A stretch of 14,590 nucleotides of DNA from the NCBI GenBank assembly GCA_025360985.1, contig JANYBA010000348.1:1-14590 (forward strand). The letters are read 5' to 3'. Numbering within the stretch: position 1 is the first letter of the stretch; each line of letters starts with the position of its first letter. Position numbers and translations under genes: made by a program. This document shows, in pieces, positions 7,997 through 14,590 of the stretch. This DNA comes from Gammaproteobacteria bacterium (GTDB lineage Bacteria > Pseudomonadota > Gammaproteobacteria > Xanthomonadales > Xanthomonadaceae). The notes below the pieces were generated by a model. That model saw only the letters and a list, made by a program, of their open reading frames with translations. It ran no database searches and was not told the origin of the DNA.

Positions 7997-9081
7997 CAGC
8001 GTACCTTCAATGTGGCAAGGCCGACCAGCACCAGCACCACCGAGATGATCCAGAAGCGCACGATCACTCGCGGTTCCGGCCAGCCCTTGAGTTCGAAGTG
8101 GTGGTGGATCGGCGCCATGCGGAACACGCGCTTGCCGGTCAACTTGAAACTGGCGACCTGGATCATCACCGACAGCGTCTCGATGACGAAGATGCCGCCC
8201 ATCAACACCAGGATGATTTCCTGGCGCACGATCACCGCAATGGTGCCCAGCGCCGCGCCCAGCGCCAGCGCGCCGATGTCGCCCATGAATACCATCGCCG
8301 GGTAGGTGTTGAACCACAGGAAGCCGAGGCCCGAGCCGGCGATGGCCGCACAGACGATGGTGATCTCGCCGGCGCCGGGAATCGCCGGGATGCCGAGGTA
8401 CTGCGAGAACACCGCATTGCCCGAGGCGTAGGCGAACACGCCCAGCGCCGCCGCCACCAGCACGGTCGGCATGATCGCCAGGCCGTCGAGGCCGTCGGTG
8501 AGGTTGACGGCATTGGAGAAACCAACGATCCAGAAATAGGCGATCACCACGAAGCCGGCGCCGAGCGGCAGGGCGAAGTGCTTGAGCAGGGGCAGGTAGA
8601 GCGTGGTCGCCGCCGGCACATGGGCGCTGTAATACAGGAACAGCGCCACCGCCAGTCCGCACAAAGACTGCAGCGCGTACTTGTGCCGCGACTTGAGCCC
8701 GTTCGGATCGCGCCGGACGATCTTGATCCAATCGTCCATCCAGCCGATCGCGCCGAAGCTGAGCAACACCGCCAACAGCACCCAGACGAAACGGTTGCGC
8801 AAGTCGCCCCAAAGCAGGGTCGCGAGCAGGATGGTCAACAGGATCAGCGCGCCGCCCATGGTCGGCGTGCCGGCCTTGACGAAATGCGTCGCCGGGCCGT
8901 CCGTGCGGATTGGTTGCCCGCCAGCCTTGAGCTGCGACAGGCGTTCGATGATGCCGGGTCCGAGCAACAAGGTGAGCGACAGCGCGGTCAGGGCGCTGAG
9001 GATCGCCCGCATGGTGATGTAGTCGAACAGGGCGAAGAATCTCGCGAAGCCCTGCATCCAGCGCGCCAGTTCAAGCAGCAT
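7996..9081 (-). CDS. mraY: MraY, phospho-N-acetylmuramoyl-pentapeptide transferase
   Basis: MraY is the polytopic inner-membrane enzyme that moves phospho-MurNAc-pentapeptide from UDP to undecaprenyl phosphate, giving lipid I. The 361 residues match E. coli MraY (360) in length and layout, with about ten membrane segments. Visible motifs are [17 protein letters not shown] (61-77), the aspartate pair GWMDDWIK (113-120; Asp116-Asp117), [10 protein letters not shown] (193-202), FMGDIG (265-270, Asp268), and the histidine motif [11 protein letters not shown] (324-334). These include the Mg and catalytic residues. The ATG at 9081 was chosen because MLLELARW aligns with the E. coli start and AAGGGGAGG (9091-9099) lies nine bases upstream. 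An earlier in-frame ATG (9123) lies further inside murF and would add 14 unsupported residues. The chosen start overlaps murF by 11 bases. Confidence 0.98.
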   Translation of the reverse strand: MLLELARWMQGFARFFALFDYITMRAILSALTALSLTLLLGPGIIERLSQLKAGGQPIRTDGPATHFVKAGTPTMGGALILLTILLATLLWGDLRNRFVWVLLAVLLSFGAIGWMDDWIKIVRRDPNGLKSRHKYALQSLCGLAVALFLYYSAHVPAATTLYLPLLKHFALPLGAGFVVIAYFWIVGFSNAVNLTDGLDGLAIMPTVLVAAALGVFAYASGNAVFSQYLGIPAIPGAGEITIVCAAIAGSGLGFLWFNTYPAMVFMGDIGALALGAALGTIAVIVRQEIILVLMGGIFVIETLSVMIQVASFKLTGKRVFRMAPIHHHFELKGWPEPRVIVRFWIISVVLVLVGLATLKVR

Positions 9082-10456
9082 GCCCGGTGCCCTCCCCTTG
9101 CCCGATGGCCAGTACGGCGGCAACGACTTTGTCCATGGCGCTGGAGCGCGAGCCCTTCACCAGGCAGCGCACGCCCGGCCGCAACTCGTGCTTGAGCGCA
9201 GCGATCAACTCGGATTGCCCGGTGAAGTGACGGGCGCCAGCGCCAAAACTCCTGCTGGCTTCCTGGGCAAGCGCGCCGATGGTCCATAGCCGGCCGAGGC
9301 CCGCCTGCCGGGCACGCTCGCCGACTTCGGCGTGCAATCGCGCTTCGCCGGCGCCCAGTTCCTTCATGTCGCCCAGCACCAGCCAGGCTTCATCGCCGGC
9401 GCGCGCGCTGGCTTCGGCCAGGGTGGCGATCGCGGCCAGCACCGATCCGGGATTGGCGTTGTAACTGTCGTCGATGAGCAACGCGCCATTGGCCAGGCGA
9501 TGGCTGACTTGCCGGCCCTTGACGGCTTCGGCCTGCTGCAGGCCGGCGACGATCGCAGCGAACGGCGCGCCGGCGGCCAGCGCCAGCGCGCTGGCGGCGA
9601 GCGCATTCATCACGCTGTGGCGACCAGGCAAGGGCAGCCGCAGCTCCGCCGATCCCGCCGGCGTGCGCAACATGAAAGTCGAGTCGTTTTCGCCGGACAC
9701 CAGGCGCGTGGCGCGGACGTCGGCGTCGTTGTCGATGCCGAAGCGCAGTGTCCGCCGGCCTCCTGCGAGGGTGGCGAAGTACGGGGCGAAGGCATCGTCG
9801 GCGTTGATCACGGCGACGCCGTCGTCGGACAGGGCTTCGTAGATCGCGCCCTTGGTCTCGGCCACGCCGAACAGACTGCCCATGCGCTCCAGGTGCGCCG
9901 GCGCAATATTGTTCACCAGGGCGACCTGCGGCGGCACGATGCTGGCGAGGTAGGCGATATCACCGGGTTTTCCGGCGCCCATCTCGTAGATCGCGAATTC
10001 CGCGTCCTCGGGCGCTTCGAGCACCGCCAGCGGCAAGCCGATCTCGTTGTTGCGATTGCCGGGATTGCAGTAGGTGCGGCCGACGCGCGCCAGGATGCCC
10101 TGCACCAGGGCCTTGACCGAGGTCTTGCCGTTGCTGCCGGTGAGCGCGACGACGACGGCCGCGCGTTCCTTTTGCATGCCAGCGGCGATTTCGCCCAGCG
10201 CTTCCTGGGTATCGGCGCAGAGCACGCGCGGCAACGGCGTGGCGACATCGCGGTGCAGCAGCAGCGCCGCCGCGCCCCTGGCTTCGGCGTCGGCGAGGAA
10301 ATCGTGGGCGTCGAAGTTTTCGCCGCGCAGCGCCACGAACATGACGCCAGGGACGATCGTCCGGGTGTCGGTGCCGATCGCGGTCACGGCAACATCGGCG
10401 CCGAGGTGGCGGCCCTCGCACCAGCTGGCCAATTGCGAGAGAGCGACCGGCCTCAT
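9071..10456 (-). CDS. murF: MurF, UDP-MurNAc-tripeptide--D-Ala-D-Ala ligase
   Basis: MurF is the cytoplasmic Mur ligase that adds the D-Ala-D-Ala dipeptide (the DdlB product) to UDP-MurNAc-tripeptide, completing the soluble pentapeptide precursor. The 461 residues begin with the MurF N-terminal domain ([27 protein letters not shown], split about 27-53). The ATP loop [13 protein letters not shown] (103-115) follows, then [10 protein letters not shown] (134-143), YEMGAG (157-162), [13 protein letters not shown] in the central domain, [12 protein letters not shown], and [10 protein letters not shown] near the C-terminal domain. The substrate-side NNEIG and DSYNANP motifs separate MurF from MurC and MurE. 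The start ATG overlaps the murE stop by ATGA, with GAGG (10464-10467) seven bases upstream. The end overlaps the mraY start by 11 bases. It looks intact. Confidence 0.97.
   Translation of the reverse strand: MRPVALSQLASWCEGRHLGADVAVTAIGTDTRTIVPGVMFVALRGENFDAHDFLADAEARGAAALLLHRDVATPLPRVLCADTQEALGEIAAGMQKERAAVVVALTGSNGKTSVKALVQGILARVGRTYCNPGNRNNEIGLPLAVLEAPEDAEFAIYEMGAGKPGDIAYLASIVPPQVALVNNIAPAHLERMGSLFGVAETKGAIYEALSDDGVAVINADDAFAPYFATLAGGRRTLRFGIDNDADVRATRLVSGENDSTFMLRTPAGSAELRLPLPGRHSVMNALAASALALAAGAPFAAIVAGLQQAEAVKGRQVSHRLANGALLIDDSYNANPGSVLAAIATLAEASARAGDEAWLVLGDMKELGAGEARLHAEVGERARQAGLGRLWTIGALAQEASRSFGAGARHFTGQSELIAALKHELRPGVRCLVKGSRSSAMDKVVAAVLAIGQGEGTGHAA
9091..9099 (-). promoter_or_regulatory. 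Ribosome binding site fixing the mraY start
   Basis: AAGGGGAGG on the minus strand, ending nine bases before the ATG at 9081 and inside the 3' end of murF. It favours this ATG over the in-frame ATG at 9123. It also shows that mraY has its own initiation site despite the 11-base overlap with murF. Confidence 0.65.
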
Positions 10457-11940
10457 GCCATCGCCTCGAGCAGGGAACGGGCAATCGCCAGGTCGTCGAA
10501 AGGATGGCGGACGCCGCCGACTTCCTGGTAGGCCTCGTGGCCCTTGCCGGCGACCAGGATGATGTCCTCCGGCCCGGCGCCAGCCAACGCGCTGGCGATG
10601 GCGCGGGCGCGGTCGCGTTGCACTTCCACCACGGCGGCGCCGTCGAAGCCAACGAATCCTTCCATGATCTCTGCGACGATCGCGTCGCCCGATTCGCTGC
10701 GCGGATTGTCGTCGGTGACGATCACGCGATCGGCGCCGCGTTCGGCGATCGCCGCCCTTTGCGGGCGTTTGCCGCGATCGCGGTCGCCGCCGCAGCCGAA
10801 CACGCAGGTCAGCCGCCCTGGCGCGTGCGCGCGCAGGCTGGCCAGCGCCTGTTCGAGCGCGTCCGGCGTGTGCGCGTAATCGACCACCAGCAGCGGCCGG
10901 CCAGCGCTGCCGCCGACCCGGCTCATGCGACCACCCACCGGCGAGAGCCGCGGCAACATCGCCGCGACCTCGGCCAGGGGCCAGTCGAGCGCGCGCAGGG
11001 TGCCGGCGACCGCCAGCAGGTTGTCGACATTGAAACGGCCGAGCAGCGGCGAAGCGACGGCGTGGCGCACGCCGGCTTCGGCGAGCTCGAAGGCCAGGCC
11101 TTCTGGCGACAGGCGCAGCGATTCGGCGCGCAACACCGCGCCTTCGCGACCGCGCGAACTGACGCCGATGCGGCGCACGCGCGGCGCGATGCCGTTGAGC
11201 AAGCGCAGGCCGAAGTCGTCGTCGAGGTTGACGACCACGGCCTTCAGCGTCGGCCAGGCGAACAGGCGGGCTTTCGCCGCGCCGTAGGCCTGCATCGTGC
11301 CGTGGAAATCGAGATGGTCGCGGGTGAGATTGGTGAACACCGCGACCTGGAACGCGACTTCGTCGACGCGGCCCTGTTCAAGCGCGTGCGAAGACACTTC
11401 CATGGCGACGTAGCGGGCGCCGGCGTCGCGCATCTGCGCCAACAGGCGATGGACGTTGATCACGTCGGGCGTGGTCCGTTCGCCGGCGACGAGTTCGCCG
11501 TGCAGGCCGGCGCCGAGCGTGCCGATGCTGCCGGCAACGTCGCCATGCAGGCTCAGCGCCTGCGCGATCAACTGCACGGTCGAAGTCTTGCCATTGGTGC
11601 CGGTGACGCCGGTCATCGCCAACGCCTTGGATGGCGCGTCGAAGAAGCGATCGGCGAGCCGACCAAGCTTTTTGCGCAAGCCTTCGACGGCCACGGCATT
11701 GCTCGGAAGCGACAGCCCTTCCGGCGCTGGCGGCTCGAACAGGATCGCGGCGACCTTCACGGCCTCGGCCTGCGCGGCGAATTTCAGGCCATGGCTGCTG
11801 GCGCCGGCCAGCGCCACGAAGGCGTCGCCCTCGCGCAGGCTGCGACTGTCCTGCGACAGCCCGCGCACCAGCGGATTGAATCCAGGCAGGGTCGGCACTT
11901 GCCCCGCGAGCAAGTCGTGCAGGGGCATGGCCCGGCTCAT
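10453..11940 (-). CDS. murE: MurE, UDP-MurNAc-dipeptide--meso-diaminopimelate ligase
   Basis: MurE adds the third stem-peptide residue in the cytoplasm. The 495 residues equal the E. coli enzyme length. Motifs in order are the N-terminal [16 protein letters not shown] (29-44), the ATP loop [11 protein letters not shown] (111-121), the substrate-contacting TTPD (156-159) and EVSSHAL (181-187), TRDHLDFHG (206-214), and YGAAKARLF (219-227), whose lysine (223) corresponds to the carbamylated lysine of the family. [10 protein letters not shown] and the C-terminal DDNPRSE follow. DNPR (411-414) is the signature that selects meso-diaminopimelate over lysine, so the wall should be of the usual Gram-negative type. 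The start ATG (11940) overlaps the ftsI stop by ATGA, with GGAG (11948-11951) seven bases upstream. The same frame stays open far upstream through ftsI, but that part is a shadow. Confidence 0.98.
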   Translation of the reverse strand: MSRAMPLHDLLAGQVPTLPGFNPLVRGLSQDSRSLREGDAFVALAGASSHGLKFAAQAEAVKVAAILFEPPAPEGLSLPSNAVAVEGLRKKLGRLADRFFDAPSKALAMTGVTGTNGKTSTVQLIAQALSLHGDVAGSIGTLGAGLHGELVAGERTTPDVINVHRLLAQMRDAGARYVAMEVSSHALEQGRVDEVAFQVAVFTNLTRDHLDFHGTMQAYGAAKARLFAWPTLKAVVVNLDDDFGLRLLNGIAPRVRRIGVSSRGREGAVLRAESLRLSPEGLAFELAEAGVRHAVASPLLGRFNVDNLLAVAGTLRALDWPLAEVAAMLPRLSPVGGRMSRVGGSAGRPLLVVDYAHTPDALEQALASLRAHAPGRLTCVFGCGGDRDRGKRPQRAAIAERGADRVIVTDDNPRSESGDAIVAEIMEGFVGFDGAAVVEVQRDRARAIASALAGAGPEDIILVAGKGHEAYQEVGGVRHPFDDLAIARSLLEAMA

Positions 11941-13727
11941 CGGTGCGCTCCGACGGCGCTGTGATCGATGGCGGTGGTCGCGGGTACCACCACCTCGGGC
12001 GGCGCGTCGTCGCTGTCGTCCGCGACCGCATCGGTCGCGACCGCCGGTTGCTGCGCGTACCACTGCTCGATCCGGTCCGGCGGCACGTCCATCAGGCGCA
12101 GGGCGCCGTCCATGACGTTGTGGAACACCGGCCCCGAAACCAGGCTGCCGAAATAGCTCTTGCCGCGCGGATTGCTGATCACAACCACCATCGCGAACTT
12201 GGGATGGTCCAGCGGCACCACGCCGGCGAACACCGAGACGTAGCGCTTGGCGTAGCCGCCGCCGCTGGCCTGGCGGGCGGTGCCGGTCTTGCCGGCCACG
12301 TGGTAGCCGGTGATCGCCGCATTGGGTGCGGTGCCGCCGGGCGCGACCACGCTTTCGAGCATGCCGAGCAGGCTGTGCGCGATCGCCGGATCGATCACCT
12401 GCCGACCGGCGCCGGCGCCGTCCTTGATGAAGGTCAACGGCATCTGCCGGCCGCCGTTGGCAAGCGTGGCATAGGCTTGCGCCAACTGCAGCGGCGTCAC
12501 CGACAGGCCCATGCCGTAGGAAATCGTGCCGCGCTGGACCATGCTCCAGGTGTTCGGCGGCGCCAGCACGCCGGAAGATTCTCCGGGGAAACCCGAATGG
12601 GTGCTGTCGCCGAAACCGAAGCGATGCAGGACGTCGTACAGGTGCTCGTTGCTCATGCCCAGTCCGAGCTTGGCGGCGCCGATGTTCGACGAAGTCGCCA
12701 GCAGCGTGGTCAGGTTGACCGCGCCATGGTCGTGCACGTCGTGGATCTCGTACTTGCCGAGCATCATCGTGCCCGGGCTGGTCTGGATGATGATGTTCGG
12801 GTTCACGCCCGCTTCCAGCGCCGCCGCCACCGTGTACGGCTTGATCACCGAACCGGGCTCGATCACGTCGGTGACGGCGCGGTTGCGGTGCGCATCCGGC
12901 AGGGCCGATTCGTGCGAGTTCGGGTTGTAGGCCGGCTGGTTGACCATGGCCAGGATTTCGCCGGTTGCCACGTCCACCACCACCGCCGAGCCGCTGTCGG
13001 CGTTGTTGGCCACCAGCGCCGATTTCAATTCGCGATAGGCCAGGTACTGGATGCGCCGGTCGATCGACAGCGCGAGGTCCTTGCCCGGCTCGGCGGCGCG
13101 CACGAGGTCCACGTTCTCGACGATGCGGCCGCGGCGGTCGCGGATCACCTTCTGCGCGCCCGGCTTGCCGGTCAGCCAGCTGTCGAAGGCCAGCTCCAGT
13201 CCTTCCTGGCCGCGGTCGTCGATATTGGTGAAGCCGAGCACGTGCGCCATCACTTCCCCGTGCGGGTAGTAGCGGCGGAATTCGCGCTGGGAATAGACAC
13301 CGGGAATTCCCAGCTTGATCACGGCCTGGGCGTCGTCCGGATTCATGTGCCGGCGCAGGTACAGGAACTCCTTCTCCGAACGCTGGCTCACGCGCTGGGT
13401 CAGGTCGTCGGCGTCGAGGCCAAGCGCGCCGGCCAGGTCCGGCAATCGATCCGGGTGCTGCAGCAGTTCCTTCGGGTTCGCCCACACCGACTCGACCGGG
13501 GTCGACACCGCCAGCGGCTCGCCATTGCGGTCGGTGATCATGCCGCGCGTGGTCGGGATCGGCACTTCGCGCAGGAAGCGCGCATCGCCCTGGTGCTGGT
13601 AGAAATCCTGGTCGAACAACTGCATTTGCGCGGCGCGACCAACCAGCGCGACCGCGCACAGGCCCAGCGCGATGCCCAGCCCGGCCAGGCGCAGCTTCAC
13701 GTCGTAGGGGCGGGCGCGCGCTTTCAT
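11937..13727 (-). CDS. ftsI: FtsI (PBP3), septal peptidoglycan transpeptidase
   Basis: FtsI is the class B penicillin-binding protein that crosslinks septal peptidoglycan and works as a pair with FtsW. The 596 residues show a short cytoplasmic start, one membrane segment (about 13-32), and a dimerisation/pedestal region with [15 protein letters not shown] (61-75) and [14 protein letters not shown] motifs ([10 protein letters not shown], 173-182). The transpeptidase domain has the active-site SVIK (Ser293-Lys296), SSN (346-348) and KTGTAR (480-485). Length and motifs match E. coli FtsI (588). The last 45 or so residues after QWYAQQP form an acidic, then alanine/valine-rich periplasmic tail of unknown role. 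The start ATG (13727) overlaps the ftsL stop by ATGA. I see no good ribosome site upstream, so initiation probably depends on coupling with ftsL. Confidence 0.98.
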   Translation of the reverse strand: MKARARPYDVKLRLAGLGIALGLCAVALVGRAAQMQLFDQDFYQHQGDARFLREVPIPTTRGMITDRNGEPLAVSTPVESVWANPKELLQHPDRLPDLAGALGLDADDLTQRVSQRSEKEFLYLRRHMNPDDAQAVIKLGIPGVYSQREFRRYYPHGEVMAHVLGFTNIDDRGQEGLELAFDSWLTGKPGAQKVIRDRRGRIVENVDLVRAAEPGKDLALSIDRRIQYLAYRELKSALVANNADSGSAVVVDVATGEILAMVNQPAYNPNSHESALPDAHRNRAVTDVIEPGSVIKPYTVAAALEAGVNPNIIIQTSPGTMMLGKYEIHDVHDHGAVNLTTLLATSSNIGAAKLGLGMSNEHLYDVLHRFGFGDSTHSGFPGESSGVLAPPNTWSMVQRGTISYGMGLSVTPLQLAQAYATLANGGRQMPLTFIKDGAGAGRQVIDPAIAHSLLGMLESVVAPGGTAPNAAITGYHVAGKTGTARQASGGGYAKRYVSVFAGVVPLDHPKFAMVVVISNPRGKSYFGSLVSGPVFHNVMDGALRLMDVPPDRIEQWYAQQPAVATDAVADDSDDAPPEVVVPATTAIDHSAVGAHR

Positions 13728-13993
13728 GGCTGCAGCACCACGACGCTGTCGCCCTGCGGCGAGACCATGCCCAGTCGCTGGCTGGCGACCTGCTCGATCC
13801 GGTTGGTCTCGGCCCACGTCGCCTGTTCGAGCTGCAGGCGGCTGAATTCCAGGTTGCTCTCGTCGCGCTGTCTGACCAGGCGATTGAGTTCGACATAGGC
13901 CTGCCGGTGCTGCTGGCGCGCATACACGACCGCGACGCCGCTGGCCATGATGGCGGCCAGGAGCACGACGATCACGAAGGCGCGCAGGTTCAT
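13724..13993 (-). CDS. ftsL: Cell division protein FtsL
   Basis: FtsL is a small bitopic membrane protein that forms the FtsQLB complex and helps activate FtsW-FtsI. The 89 residues (E. coli FtsL has 121) show one membrane segment (about 5-25, [20 protein letters not shown]). A heptad-like periplasmic coiled coil follows (about 28-62) with leucines and valines at regular spacing, then [16 protein letters not shown], where the LGM...P pattern is common in the family. The start ATG overlaps the rsmH stop by ATGA and has GGGGAGG (14001-14007) seven bases upstream. FtsL proteins conserve little sequence, so the call rests on size, topology, coiled coil and the fixed rsmH-ftsL-ftsI order. The N-terminal cytoplasmic part is very short compared with E. 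coli. Confidence 0.94.
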   Translation of the reverse strand: MNLRAFVIVVLLAAIMASGVAVVYARQQHRQAYVELNRLVRQRDESNLEFSRLQLEQATWAETNRIEQVASQRLGMVSPQGDSVVVLQP

Positions 13994-14590
13994 GCCCTCG
14001 CCTCCCCGGCGCCGAGTTTTTCGGCAACGCGAAGCACGGCGCTGCGGGCGCGTGGATTGAGCGCGGTTTCCTCGCTGGCGGCGCGTTGCGCGCCAGCGAT
14101 TTCCTTGAGCGTCGGCCAGAAATCCGGAGCTGCGGGCATGCGCCGGTTGCCCGGCGGCGCCTTGGCATGGCGGGCGATGAATTGCTTGACGATGCGGTCT
14201 TCCAGCGAATGGAAGCTGATCACCGCCAGCCGGCCGCCCGGCCTGAGCCGCTCGTGCGCGGCCGCCAAGCCGGTTTCCAGGTCTTCCAGTTCGCGGTTGA
14301 TGAAAATGCGGACCGCCTGGAAGCTGCGCGTCGCGGGATGGATCTTGCCTTCACCGCGACCAACCACCGAGGCGATCAATTCGGCCAACTGGCCGGTGCG
14401 CAGGATCGGCGCTTCGTCGCGGCGGGCGACGATGGTGCGGGCGATCTTCCGGCTGAGCTTTTCCTCGCCATATTTCCACAACACGTCGGCGATTTCTTTC
14501 TCGCTGGCGCGCGCCAGCCACGTTGCGGCGCTCTCGCCGGACTCGTTGTCCATGCGCATGTCGAGCGGGCCGTCGCTGCGGAAACTGAAG
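13990..14590 (-). CDS. rsmH: RsmH (MraW), 16S rRNA m4C1402 methyltransferase (5' end cut by window edge)
   Basis: RsmH uses S-adenosylmethionine to N4-methylate C1402 of 16S rRNA in the ribosomal P site; by convention it opens the dcw cluster after mraZ. Only the C-terminal 199 residues are inside the window, roughly two thirds of the usual length of about 310. The frame continues through the right edge. Visible motifs are [14 protein letters not shown] at the start, [19 protein letters not shown], the insert-domain helices with [27 protein letters not shown], and the near-C-terminal [15 protein letters not shown]. The protein ends [13 protein letters not shown], and the stop overlaps the ftsL start by ATGA. 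An internal ATG at 14559 is not the start, because conserved sequence continues upstream of it. Confidence 0.97.
   Translation of the reverse strand, partial: FSFRSDGPLDMRMDNESGESAATWLARASEKEIADVLWKYGEEKLSRKIARTIVARRDEAPILRTGQLAELIASVVGRGEGKIHPATRSFQAVRIFINRELEDLETGLAAAHERLRPGGRLAVISFHSLEDRIVKQFIARHAKAPPGNRRMPAAPDFWPTLKEIAGAQRAASEETALNPRARSAVLRVAEKLGAGEARA

Noticed and set aside
11943..13898. Long plus-strand open frame (about 651 codons) opposite ftsI
   Set aside because: It lies exactly antisense to ftsI, has low-complexity His/Arg/Asp/Val-rich content and resembles no family. This is a typical codon-bias shadow in GC-rich DNA. The same applies to the other plus-strand frames, such as 45-1220, 80-1069, 1066-2475, 2406-3434 and 9332-10531.
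10453..13923. Single open frame of about 1156 codons that could suggest a fusion ending in MurE
   Set aside because: Only the last 495 codons are MurE. The upstream part overlaps ftsI in another frame and has no protein-like content, and an ATGA start with GGAG defines murE.

Overview
The window is one unbroken stretch of the bacterial division and cell-wall (dcw) cluster. Every gene lies on the minus strand, so transcription runs from high to low coordinates. In that direction the order is rsmH (3' part), ftsL, ftsI, murE, murF, mraY, ftsW, murG, murC, ddlB, ftsQ, ftsA and ftsZ (its 3' end is cut by the window edge). I see no RNA genes, CRISPR array, insertion sequence or prophage. The only non-coding stretch is the 56-base ftsA-ftsZ gap. 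The DNA is clearly GC-rich, and this keeps many antisense and out-of-frame readings open; those are shadows.

The gene order is gammaproteobacterial. Three things together point to the order Lysobacterales (Xanthomonadales), for example a Lysobacter-, Luteimonas- or Rhodanobacter-like organism: high GC, no murD between mraY and ftsW, and a REP-type palindrome of the GTGGGAGGGGCTTTAGCCCC kind. This is an inference; I could not search for relatives.

Region by region: 14590-13990 holds the 16S rRNA methyltransferase RsmH. 13993-11937 holds the septal proteins FtsL and FtsI (PBP3). 11940-7996 holds MurE, MurF and MraY, the late cytoplasmic steps and the first lipid step of peptidoglycan precursor synthesis. 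7996-5607 holds FtsW (the septal glycan polymerase) and MurG (lipid II synthesis). 5610-3128 holds MurC and DdlB (UDP-MurNAc-L-Ala synthesis and D-Ala-D-Ala supply). 3131 to the window start holds FtsQ, FtsA and FtsZ. Together they make lipid II and assemble the divisome that polymerises and crosslinks it at the septum. Eleven of the twelve gene junctions overlap, nine of them by a 4-base ATGA/GTGA, so the region probably behaves as one translationally coupled operon.

The main oddity is in ddlB. An inverted pair of REP-like units (26-base arms around a 17-base spacer) plus a partial third copy sits inside the coding sequence, in frame and without stops. It adds about 28-29 residues to the N-terminal domain of an otherwise intact D-Ala-D-Ala ligase, and it puts a strong hairpin in the mRNA upstream of ftsQAZ. 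The second notable point is the missing murD, which fits the MurD2/MurL route described in Xanthomonas. I found no evidence of an entirely new system; the rest is a canonical dcw cluster.
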